From DATMBL01 sp050735975 (GTDB taxonomy: Bacteria > Desulfobacterota > Binatia > UBA9968), in NCBI GenBank assembly GCA_050735975.1, contig JBOHVS010000039.1, forward strand, positions 1 to 63,844: 63,844 nt of DNA, given 5' to 3'. This document shows, in pieces, positions 25,083 to 33,312 of the stretch. The notes under the pieces were generated by a model, which worked only from the letters and a program-made list of their open reading frames with translations, made no database searches and had not been told where the DNA came from. A program made the translations under genes and the position numbers. How positions within the stretch are numbered: position 1 is the stretch's first letter; each line of letters begins with the position of its first letter.

Positions 25083-27827
25083 ATGAATTCTCAACCAAAA
25101 AAGAAGGTGATAACGCTCACCCGTGATCGTAACGTGAAGAGTCACACGTTGGCTTGGACGCAAACCGCGATTGATTTGCCGCCCGACAAGTGCATTCATC
25201 AACTTTTTGAGGCTCAGGCAGAACGCACGCCGCACGCCTGCGCGGTCATCTTCAAAGACCGGCAGTTGACTTACCGTGAATTAAACGAGCGCGCCAATGC
25301 TCTCGCGCACAAACTGGCGGCGCTTAGCGTCGGAGCCGAGTCATTAGTCGGCATTTGCGTCGAGCGCTCGCCGGAAATGCTCGTGGGTGTTTTGGCTGTC
25401 TTGAAAGCCGGCGCGGCCTACATTCCCCTAGATCCCAGTTATCCGGATGAGCGCCTGAGGACGATTTTGTCGGACGCGCGGCCGGGCGCGCTTTTGACGC
25501 AGCGCCATTTGCTATCCCGACTGCCGAACCCGACTCCGCCGGTGATCTTTCTAGACGACCAGGCGTCTCATGCGAGAGAGCAGGCAAAAAACAATTTGGC
25601 GATCGAGCTAACCTCCGCCAATTTGGCCTACGTCATCTTTACCTCGGGCTCAACTGGTAAACCCAAGGGGGTGCTTGTTTCACACGGCTCCTTAGTCAAC
25701 CACGCCGTTGCCATGGGCGGGCTTTACGAGCTGCGGCCAAGCGACCGTGTGCTTCAGTTCGCGTCCTTCAGCTTTGATGTTGCCGCTGAAGAGATTGTTC
25801 CAACTTGGCTCGCCGGTGGTACCGTCGTGTTGTGGCCGGTAGCTTCCGGGGTCGCTCCGATAAAATATTTTCTTGATTTCGTCGAGGATCAAAGAATCAC
25901 GATATTGAACCTGCCCGCTTCGTATTGGCACGAGTGGGTCTTGGAGCTGGCGCAAGTCAAGATTCCTTCCACTATACGGCTGGTCGTGGTTGGCAGCGAC
26001 AAGGTGCTGTCGGAAAAGTTTTCGATTTGGCAGAAAACCATCGGCGAACGGGTGCGTCTGTGCAATGCTTACGGGCCGACCGAGACGACGATTACCGCAA
26101 CTCTCTACGAGCCGTCTGCCGCGACGCAAGGAAGCACGGACTGCTTGCCGATCGGCCGGCCGATCGGCAATACCAGAGCGTACGTACTCGACGAAAGTTT
26201 GAACAGGGTACCTGCGGGAGCGCCCGGTGAACTGCATATCGGAGGGGCCGGGTTGGCGCGGGGTTACCTGAACCTCTCTCAGTTGACCGCGGAAAAGTTC
26301 ATCCCTGATCCGTTTAGCAAAAGGCGCGGAGACCGTCTGTACAGGACGGGCGACTTGGTCCGCCGCTTGCCCGATGGCAATCTCGAATTTCTCGGTCGGA
26401 CCGATGACCAGGTGAAGATCCGCGGATACCGAATCGAGACAGGAGAGATTGAGACGGCGCTCCACCAATACCCCGAAGTACAGAGCGCAGTGGTGATAGC
26501 TCGCGAGGATGAGCCGGGCGAAAGACAACTGGTCGCCTATTGCGTCGGTAAAAATGGCGCAAGGCTTTCACCGGACATGTTGCGCAGATTCCTGAGGGCT
26601 CGCTTGCCGAAATATATGGTGCCCCGGGCCTTTGTGCCTCTGAAGCAACTGCCTCTTACTTCCGCTGGCAAAGTCGATCGCCGCCAATTGCCATCCCCGG
26701 TACCGACACGCGCCGAATTGGATAATGATTTTGTCGCGCCGCGAAATGAGATCGAGTCCATACTTGCGGAGATATGGGAAGGCATGTTGGGCGTTAAGCC
26801 GGGCATTCGCGATAATTTCTTCGAGCTGGGGGGGCATTCTCTCCTGTTGGTCCGTCTCGCCAATCAAATCGAGAAAAAATTGCGCGTAAATCTTGCCCTC
26901 ACGGACGTGTTTCATGCGCGCACGATCGAAGGTCTGGCCCGGCTGGTCGGAACCAAGAAGAATTCATCGAGATCGCAGTGTTTGATTCATCCGTACCAGA
27001 CAGAGGGTGACGGCCCGCCGGTTTTCTGCCACGGCGGGAGCGAGGATCTAGGGCGGTATTTGGGCGAGGGGCAGCCACTCTACTGGTTGGATGCGCATGG
27101 CATGAACGGCTTTCCTATCCCGGACACGATCGAAGAAATGGCCGCGCACTATTTCACGGAGATTCGTCTCATCCAGCCCAGCGGACCGTATTGCCTGCTC
27201 GGCTATTCGCTCGGAGGACTCGTGATGTTCGAGTTAGCCCACGAGCTTCTGAAACAAGGAGAAAAAATAGACCTGCTGGTTTTGATCGATCCCAGCGCGC
27301 CATACGAGATGGAGAACACGCCCGTTGGTCGCGCGCTCAACCGGTCTCCGGAAGTTGCGGCTAACGACGTGCATTCTTTCCGTAGCTCCCTTCGGCAGAA
27401 CTGCCGAAGGGTTTTGAGGGGGTTAAGCTGGCGCTTCGGGCGCTCGAAAACGGTTGCCAAAAAACTGTTTTGCGAAGCTTGCCTCAGCCTTGGATACCGT
27501 CTGCCGCCTTTTCTGAGACTCTTTTATTTCCTGGAAAAGACCGAAAAAATCGTCGCGCGGTACACCGCAAAGGTTTACCCTGGATCCTTTGTCTTGTTCC
27601 GGCGCCCGGACAATTGCACGGAGTCGCAGTGGCGCGGTCTCGCGTTGGGCGAAGTAGAGATCCACGATACCTGGATCGACCATAATGACTTCTTGGAACA
27701 GCCGTACGTTCAGATACTTGCCGCGCAAATAAAAGATCATCTTCAGCGCGTTCAGGCGATGGAGTCCCGTGAACCGCAGGGCGAAGAGAGTCGCACCTGC
27801 TTCATCAATGCCGGGTGTACGGAGTAG
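25083..27827 (+). CDS. NRPS-like protein: adenylation - carrier - thioesterase (Ser nucleophile)
   Basis: A 914-residue single-module enzyme without a condensation domain. The adenylation domain (about residues 25-525) shows FTSGSTGKPKGV, NAYGPTETT, YRTGDLVRR and SAGKVDRRQL. The carrier domain has DNFFELGGHSL with phosphopantetheine Ser 586. The thioesterase (about 640-900) has GYSLGG with Ser 709. Hand-read specificity residues are D-V-E-N-V-V-A-I-T-K; Asp at the first position favours an alpha-amino acid, but I know no exact match. It would load one amino acid and release it to water, an amine or a sugar. A tandem paralogue follows. The start is uncertain: an in-frame ATG at 25056 lies in the MITE end. 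Confidence 0.9.
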   Translation: MNSQPKKKVITLTRDRNVKSHTLAWTQTAIDLPPDKCIHQLFEAQAERTPHACAVIFKDRQLTYRELNERANALAHKLAALSVGAESLVGICVERSPEMLVGVLAVLKAGAAYIPLDPSYPDERLRTILSDARPGALLTQRHLLSRLPNPTPPVIFLDDQASHAREQAKNNLAIELTSANLAYVIFTSGSTGKPKGVLVSHGSLVNHAVAMGGLYELRPSDRVLQFASFSFDVAAEEIVPTWLAGGTVVLWPVASGVAPIKYFLDFVEDQRITILNLPASYWHEWVLELAQVKIPSTIRLVVVGSDKVLSEKFSIWQKTIGERVRLCNAYGPTETTITATLYEPSAATQGSTDCLPIGRPIGNTRAYVLDESLNRVPAGAPGELHIGGAGLARGYLNLSQLTAEKFIPDPFSKRRGDRLYRTGDLVRRLPDGNLEFLGRTDDQVKIRGYRIETGEIETALHQYPEVQSAVVIAREDEPGERQLVAYCVGKNGARLSPDMLRRFLRARLPKYMVPRAFVPLKQLPLTSAGKVDRRQLPSPVPTRAELDNDFVAPRNEIESILAEIWEGMLGVKPGIRDNFFELGGHSLLLVRLANQIEKKLRVNLALTDVFHARTIEGLARLVGTKKNSSRSQCLIHPYQTEGDGPPVFCHGGSEDLGRYLGEGQPLYWLDAHGMNGFPIPDTIEEMAAHYFTEIRLIQPSGPYCLLGYSLGGLVMFELAHELLKQGEKIDLLVLIDPSAPYEMENTPVGRALNRSPEVAANDVHSFRSSLRQNCRRVLRGLSWRFGRSKTVAKKLFCEACLSLGYRLPPFLRLFYFLEKTEKIVARYTAKVYPGSFVLFRRPDNCTESQWRGLALGEVEIHDTWIDHNDFLEQPYVQILAAQIKDHLQRVQAMESREPQGEESRTCFINAGCTE

Positions 27828-27931
27828 TTTAGCCGTGCCCGGCCAATTTTGACTGCGGTGAAGAGGCTGGACAGGATGAAAAAAACACATCCGTCCCAGA
27901 TCGACCGCCTTGAGTTTTCAGTTTGTACAAA

Positions 27932-30682
27932 ATGATGGTTTTCAATTCAGATCAATCGGCATCAAGACGCAAACTTTTGATAAGGAGAGGAGGACGGATA
28001 TTGGCGTGGAATCAAACGGAGACTGATTTGCCTCGTGATCAATGCATCCACCAGCTTTTTGAGATCCAGGCGCAGCGCACTCCGGACGCTTGCGCGCTTG
28101 TGTTCAAAGAACGTCGGTTGTCTTATCGCGAGTTGAACGAGCGCGCTGCTAGCATGGCGGGTGAGCTAAAAGGACTCGGCGTGGGACCCGAAATGCTGGT
28201 CGGTATTTGCGTCGAGCGCTCAGTGGAAATGGCCGTCGGGATACTGGCGGTTTTAAAAGCCGGCGGCGCCTATGTTCCCTTAGACCCGATCTATCCGGAT
28301 GAGCGTTTGAGCGCGATCTTGGCGGACGCGCAACCGCGGGCGATTTTGACGCAGCGTCATCTAGTCTCCCGCCTCCCAAAACAGCTTCGACCGGTGATTT
28401 GTCTCGACAGCGCATTACGTCTTGTGACTGACCGGGAGCAGGGCAATTTATGTGTCGAGTTGAACTCCGAGAATCCCGCCTATGTCATCTTTACTTCAGG
28501 CTCAACCGGCAAACCGAAGGGCGTGCTTATTTCGCACCAGTCCCTCGTCAATCATAGCGCTGCTATGGCCCGTTATTATGAGTTGGGGCCAAATGATCGC
28601 GTCCTGCAGTTCGCCTCGTTTACATTTGATGTTGCCGCTGAAGAGATTTTTCCCACATGGCTGACTGGCGCCACGGTTGTGCTCTGGCCGGTAACTTCCG
28701 GAGTTGCTCCGGTCACCAACTTTTTGGATTTCGTTGAGGAACAGCAAATTACGGTCCTCAACCTGCCCGCGCCGTATTGGCACGAATGGGTATCAGAGTT
28801 GAAACGGCTTCGGTTTCCTTGGACGGTCCGGCTGGTCGTCGTCGGGAGCGATAGGGTTTTGTCGGAAAAGTTCTGGCTTTGGCAGAGACATATCGGACGA
28901 CGAGCGCGTTTCTGCAACGCTTATGGGCCGACGGAGTCAACCATCACGGCAACCCTCTACGAACCCGCTGCAGCTATAACGTCAATTGGGGACTGCTTGC
29001 CGATTGGCCGGCCGATCACCAACACGCAAGCCTACGTGCTTGATGAAAACCTAAAGATTTTGCCGGTGGGCGTAACCGGTGAGTTGCATATCGGAGGCGC
29101 CGGTTTGGCGCGCGGCTACCTGAATTTGCCTGAATTGACCGCCGAAAAATTCATTCCTAATCCGTTGAACGATGAAACCGGCGAACGGCTATACAAGACC
29201 GGCGATTTGGCGCGTTACTTGCCCGACGGAAATGTCGAATTTCTCAGTCGAATTGATGACCAGGTGAAGATTCGCGGTTATCGGATTGAAATTGATGAGA
29301 TCGAAACCGCACTCCGTCACTATCCAGTGGTGGACGAGGCGGTGGTCATTGCGCGAGAAGATAAGCCGGGCGAAAAACAGTTGGTCGCCTATCTGGTTGT
29401 CGATAATGCCAAGCGCCCTTCCCCGGAGGCTTTAAAATCATTTCTCAGGCACCGCCTGCCGGATTATATGCTGCCGGCGGCTTTTGTAATCCTGAAGCAT
29501 TTGCCTGTGACCCCTGGTGGAAAATTGGATCGGCGACAATTGCCACCGCCTGCACGAACACGCGCCGAATTAGGGAAAGGTATTGTCCCTCCTACAAATG
29601 AGTTGGAATTCAGACTTGTAGAGATATGGGAAGCACTGTTGGGCGTTAAGCCGATCGGCATCAGAGACGATTTTTTTGAACTCGGCGGGCACTCTCTCCT
29701 CGAAGTGCGGCTAGTCGCAGAAGTTGAAAAGCGCCTGGGCGTGACCCTTCCCCTGACGACGTTGTACTATACGCGCACCATTGAACGCTTAGCTAGGGTA
29801 CTCAACCACAGGAGACAGTCTCAGAGGACAAATTCATTAATACAACCGTATCAGACTGAAGGTAGCAAACCGCCGGTTTTCTGTCATGGAGGAAGCGATC
29901 ATCTTGCGTATTATTTAGGCGCCGACCAACCTTTCTATTGCCTCGAGATCCATGGCACGAACGGGGGTAGAGTCCCTGGGACGATCGAAGAAATGGCCGC
30001 GGATTACGTCAGGGACATCCGGCGCGTACAGCCTCGCGGTCCGTATTGCCTGATTGGCTTCTGCCTGGGAGGCCTGGTGTTGTTCGAGGCCGCTCAGCAG
30101 CTATTGAGGCAGGGCGAGAACGTAGCCCTGCTGGCCATCATTGATCCTACGACCCCTTGGTTCATGGAACCGACAAGCAATCCTCCCGTTTCCAAACGTT
30201 CCCTAAGCATCGTGGATTCAGCGTTTGTGGAAAAGCTTCGAGATATTGCGAAGCGTATATCGTGGCGAATAAGACGGGCGAAGCGGGTCGGCAAGAGAAT
30301 GGTTTGTGAGGCTCGGCTCGCGTTTGGCTATCGCGTGCCGCTTTTCCTCAGGGACTTCTATTTGAATGTGACCGGCGAAGAAGTCACCCGGTGCTACGTG
30401 CCGCCCGTTTATCCGGGCTCTTTTATTTTGTTCCGGCGGCTGGACAACGGCAATGAGTCGGAATGGCGGAGTCTTGCCGCGGGTGAAGTGGAAATCCATG
30501 AAACCTGGGTTGACCATAACGAGCTTCTGGAAGAGCCGTACGTTCAGGTACTCGCCGGCGTCATAAAAGATCACCTTCAGCGCATCCAAGCCGCCGCGCC
30601 GGCGGCGACGGTGCTCGGAAGATACTCCCATCGAGAAGGCCATACCGTTTCAGGAAATTTGACGTCTTCAGAGACAACCTGA
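27932..30682 (+). CDS. NRPS-like protein: adenylation - carrier - thioesterase (Cys nucleophile)
   Basis: A 916-residue tandem paralogue of the preceding protein with the same three domains and clear similarity along its whole length. Adenylation motifs are FTSGSTGKPKGV, NAYGPTEST, YKTGDLARY and TPGGKLDRRQL; the carrier Ser is residue 588 in DDFFELGGHSL. The thioesterase nucleophile motif reads GFCLGG: Cys 711 (TGC) replaces the Ser of the first copy. Hand-read specificity residues are identical to those of the first copy (D-V-E-N-V-V-A-I-T-K). Cys-type thioesterases are known from strained-ring or amide-forming release steps such as those in obafluorin and sulfazecin pathways. No strong ribosome site is visible; ATG 27932 or 27935 are equally possible. 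Confidence 0.9.
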   Translation: MMVFNSDQSASRRKLLIRRGGRILAWNQTETDLPRDQCIHQLFEIQAQRTPDACALVFKERRLSYRELNERAASMAGELKGLGVGPEMLVGICVERSVEMAVGILAVLKAGGAYVPLDPIYPDERLSAILADAQPRAILTQRHLVSRLPKQLRPVICLDSALRLVTDREQGNLCVELNSENPAYVIFTSGSTGKPKGVLISHQSLVNHSAAMARYYELGPNDRVLQFASFTFDVAAEEIFPTWLTGATVVLWPVTSGVAPVTNFLDFVEEQQITVLNLPAPYWHEWVSELKRLRFPWTVRLVVVGSDRVLSEKFWLWQRHIGRRARFCNAYGPTESTITATLYEPAAAITSIGDCLPIGRPITNTQAYVLDENLKILPVGVTGELHIGGAGLARGYLNLPELTAEKFIPNPLNDETGERLYKTGDLARYLPDGNVEFLSRIDDQVKIRGYRIEIDEIETALRHYPVVDEAVVIAREDKPGEKQLVAYLVVDNAKRPSPEALKSFLRHRLPDYMLPAAFVILKHLPVTPGGKLDRRQLPPPARTRAELGKGIVPPTNELEFRLVEIWEALLGVKPIGIRDDFFELGGHSLLEVRLVAEVEKRLGVTLPLTTLYYTRTIERLARVLNHRRQSQRTNSLIQPYQTEGSKPPVFCHGGSDHLAYYLGADQPFYCLEIHGTNGGRVPGTIEEMAADYVRDIRRVQPRGPYCLIGFCLGGLVLFEAAQQLLRQGENVALLAIIDPTTPWFMEPTSNPPVSKRSLSIVDSAFVEKLRDIAKRISWRIRRAKRVGKRMVCEARLAFGYRVPLFLRDFYLNVTGEEVTRCYVPPVYPGSFILFRRLDNGNESEWRSLAAGEVEIHETWVDHNELLEEPYVQVLAGVIKDHLQRIQAAAPAATVLGRYSHREGHTVSGNLTSSETT

Positions 30683-30721
30683 GCCGCCCGACTTAGTGAT
30701 GGATTATTTCAGCGTTTGCCA

Positions 30722-32095
30722 ATGAAAAGGGTTATGCACAGCAGCGGGCCAACTGCGGAACTGTTGAGAGCGCCGGCGCCCGCCCAAAGCTCGCGGTGGC
30801 GCGAGTTGAAGAGGAAGATCCGTGACCGCTCCGCCAAAGCCGGCGTGGTGGGTCTGGGCTATGTCGGGCTACCCTTGGCCATGGAAATGGCGCGAGAAGG
30901 ATACGAAGTGACCGGGGTCGATCTGATCAGAGATAAAGTAGAAGCGGTCAATTCTGGAATCTCCTATGTTCTCGACGTGCCCAGTGAGACTCTTTTGTCC
31001 TTTGTCTCCGCCAACAGGCTGAGAGCGACCCAGTCGATGGCGGCGGTGGAGAACCTGGATACCTTGAATATCTGCGTGCCGACTCCGTTGCGAAAGAACA
31101 AAGATCCGGATCTTTCCTACATCGTCGCTGCGGTCGAAGCGATCAGAAACCATATCCGGCCGGGACAACTCATCATCCTGGAGAGCACGACGTACCCAGG
31201 AACGACCAGAGAGATCGTGATGCCCACCTTGGAGGAGTCTGGGCTGAAGGCCGGGCGCGATTTTTTTCTTGCTTATTCGCCGGAACGGGTTGACCCGGGG
31301 AATCAGCAATATATGACCCGCAATATTCCGAAGGTGGTTGGCGGCGTAACGACGCGGTGCACGGAGATCGCCGTCCTGCTTTACCAGCAGTTTGTCGACA
31401 GCGTGATCCCGGTGTCCTCCACGGATTGCGCCGAAATGATCAAACTATTGGAGAATACGTTTCGCAGCGTGAACATCGCGCTGGCCAATGAAATGGCGTT
31501 AACCTGCCACAGTCTCGGAATCAGTGTCTGGGAGGTGATCGAGGCGGCCAAAACCAAACCTTTTGGCTTTATGCCCTTCTACCCTGGGCCGGGTTTGGGG
31601 GGGCATTGTATTCCGGTCGATCCCTACTACCTCACATGGAAAGCCAAAATGAACGGCTGCGAACCGAGGCTCATCGAACTTGCGGGGCATATCAACGACC
31701 AGATGCCGATTTTTACAATCCGGCTCATTGCCGACGCGTTAAACGAAAGAGGTAAGAGCCTAAAAGGCTCAAAGATTCTCGGCTTAGGAGTCGCCTACAA
31801 GCGCGACACAAACGATGTTCGAGAATCTCCGGCGTTCCAGGTTTTGGAAGCGCTGCAAACGAAAGGCGCGTCGATTTGCTTTTCGGATCCCCATGTGGGC
31901 TCGATTACCATCAAAGACAAGACTTTGAAGTCGGTTGATTTGACCTCCGCAGTTTTACAGTCGATGGACTGCATAGTGATCCTAACCGATCATTCAGCGG
32001 TCGATTATGGCCTCGTCGCGAAGTTCAGTCCTCTCATTGTCGATACTCGCAATGCTTTGCGTGGAAACTCCCGGTCCGACATCATCGCTTTGTGA
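30722..32095 (+). CDS. Nucleotide-sugar dehydrogenase (UDP-N-acetylhexosamine 6-dehydrogenase, WbpA/TviB type)
   Basis: A 457-residue UDP-glucose/GDP-mannose dehydrogenase family enzyme that oxidises C6 of a UDP-sugar to a uronic acid with two NAD+. The NAD motif is VVGLGYVGLPLAMEMA (about residues 42-57). CVPTPLRKNKDPDLSYI and LESTTYPGTT follow, the catalytic Cys lies in GPGLGGHCIPVDPYYL (about 289-304), and YKRDTNDVRESPA marks the C-terminal domain. The motif set is nearer UDP-GlcNAc dehydrogenases than UDP-glucose ones. With the 4,6-dehydratase at 22.8 kb it suggests an acidic amino-sugar glycan. The stop overlaps the next gene by 4 bases. Confidence 0.92.
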   Translation: MKRVMHSSGPTAELLRAPAPAQSSRWRELKRKIRDRSAKAGVVGLGYVGLPLAMEMAREGYEVTGVDLIRDKVEAVNSGISYVLDVPSETLLSFVSANRLRATQSMAAVENLDTLNICVPTPLRKNKDPDLSYIVAAVEAIRNHIRPGQLIILESTTYPGTTREIVMPTLEESGLKAGRDFFLAYSPERVDPGNQQYMTRNIPKVVGGVTTRCTEIAVLLYQQFVDSVIPVSSTDCAEMIKLLENTFRSVNIALANEMALTCHSLGISVWEVIEAAKTKPFGFMPFYPGPGLGGHCIPVDPYYLTWKAKMNGCEPRLIELAGHINDQMPIFTIRLIADALNERGKSLKGSKILGLGVAYKRDTNDVRESPAFQVLEALQTKGASICFSDPHVGSITIKDKTLKSVDLTSAVLQSMDCIVILTDHSAVDYGLVAKFSPLIVDTRNALRGNSRSDIIAL

Positions 32096-32631
32096 CTTCA
32101 TTGGCAAGGGTCGTAGCGAGTGGGGTCGAACATATGGATCAGGAAAAATTGCCCATTAAAGAGTTCACGATTGAAGAATTGACCGCTGAGGCACTCAAGC
32201 TCCTGACCATAGGCCTTGAGGAGCTTTACGTAGTCCTCGGCTGCCAACTGATGGGCTCGTCCCGGCCAGTGCGCGTGGCCGGCATCATGAGTTATCAGAC
32301 TGCTTTGAAGAAGGTCATTGAAACCCAAGACATGTATGAACGATTGTCTTTCGGTACTGATCTGAAGGATTGGGGCAGGGGATTCAATGCAATGTACGAG
32401 GAGCTCAAGCAAGACGGCAGTCGATTTCTTGACGCAGTCAGAGACGATTTACACAAAGGGCTCTGCAGCGAAGAGATTTTAACTCTCGCCGATGAAATCA
32501 CGAATTCCAGCATGCAAATCATTGTTCTGATAGTGGCCGCGATTCTCAGGTTGCCGCCACAAATGGAATCTGTCTCGTCCACGGTAGCTGCCATCGTCTG
32601 CAAGTCGGGTCTGCGGGAGTTTTGCCGGTAA
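32092..32631 (+). CDS. Hypothetical helical protein coupled to the sugar dehydrogenase
   Basis: A 179-residue protein that I do not recognise. A GTG start at 32092 overlaps the dehydrogenase stop (GTGA) and suggests coupled translation; an ATG at 32134 is the alternative. The sequence is mostly alpha-helical and acidic at the N-terminus (EFTIEELTAEALKLLTIGLE). It has a hydrophobic C-terminal segment (MQIIVLIVAAILRL, about residues 142-155) that could pack in a bundle or touch the membrane. No catalytic motif or Cys cluster is apparent. Its place at the end of the cluster hints at an accessory or regulatory role in glycan or peptide production, which is inference only. Confidence 0.7.
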   Translation: MTSLARVVASGVEHMDQEKLPIKEFTIEELTAEALKLLTIGLEELYVVLGCQLMGSSRPVRVAGIMSYQTALKKVIETQDMYERLSFGTDLKDWGRGFNAMYEELKQDGSRFLDAVRDDLHKGLCSEEILTLADEITNSSMQIIVLIVAAILRLPPQMESVSSTVAAIVCKSGLREFCR

Positions 32632-33056
32632 TTGGCAGCGCCCCCAAGATTCTCCCCCGTAACTCCCCCTTTTTCACCTCCGCCACGCCACCAAATCTCC
32701 CAACGTCAGCCGCCTGCGTACCGCCACTGTTACCCTTTCTTCACAGCCTCTATTCCACTCCTCGCTTCGAGAAGCAAAGAAATTCCGGCCCGATCATCTT
32801 TTGCGAGCTGTAGCCGCGGAACGGCGAGAAGCAATTCGGACCGACCCTCCAGGCCCCCATCTTCGTCCCCTCTTGCCTCGGTGTTCGACACGATGTCCCA
32901 AGGTTGAGGCTACCTTCCATATCTCATGTCTCAACCTTGAAACATACGGGACACGAATAAGTCCCGCCGCTGGCACATTTTGCGGAGTCCCCGCCCCGGG
33001 GCCATTGTTCTCTGATAAATAGGCGACGGCATGGTGCTTGCTTGAGAGATTTATGC
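32632..33056. other. 425-base non-coding gap with one strong hairpin
   Basis: No gene is supported here. The first 170 bases are C-rich on this strand. CAAGGTTGAG (32899-32908) and CTCAACCTTG (32930-32939) form a perfect 10-bp stem, extended through a bulge by TGTCCC and GGGACA. The unit is related to the AGGTTGAGG arrays at 2.6 and 19.3 kb. I see no convincing terminator T-run and no sigma-54 promoter with correct spacing. Confidence 0.6.
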
Positions 33057-33248
33057 ATGAAGTTTATTTGTCGACATTGCGACGAATTAACGGAGGGCGC
33101 GCCATATCGGGTCGTCAGCGAGGAAGCCGGAGTGATCTTGCTCGACATGATCGTGTGCCATTCGTGCTATTTGCAAGCGAAAAATTTAGGCCTGCACACG
33201 GAAGCAATTAAGCTCCCCGCGTCGCGCAAGCTTCGCGCTGTTGGCTAA
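33057..33248 (+). CDS. Small CxxC/CxxC zinc-binding protein, unknown function
   Basis: A 63-residue protein starting MKFICRHCDE. Two Cys pairs, CRHC (residues 5-8) and CHSC (about 39-42), are spaced like a treble-clef or rubredoxin-like zinc site. Between them stands a short, hydrophobic beta segment (AGVILLDMIV). The ATG at 33057 follows TTGAGAGATT. I do not recognise a named family; small proteins of this type may be regulators or metal chaperones. It lies 65 bases before a histidine kinase gene on the same strand and may be co-transcribed with it. Confidence 0.6.
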   Translation: MKFICRHCDELTEGAPYRVVSEEAGVILLDMIVCHSCYLQAKNLGLHTEAIKLPASRKLRAVG

Positions 33249-33312
33249 GCTGCCTCTTTGCCCAAAATGATTAGGTGCCTCAATGAGGACGTAACAGCGG
33301 GGAATTCCTCCT

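Noticed and set aside
32971..32983. Possible sigma-54 promoter TGGCACATTTTGC upstream of the small zinc protein gene
   Set aside because: Only 8 bases separate GG and GC; sigma-54 promoters need 10.
32632..33056. tRNA or other stable RNA gene in the long gap
   Set aside because: The GTTCGACAC string lacks a matching T-stem and no cloverleaf can be built around it.
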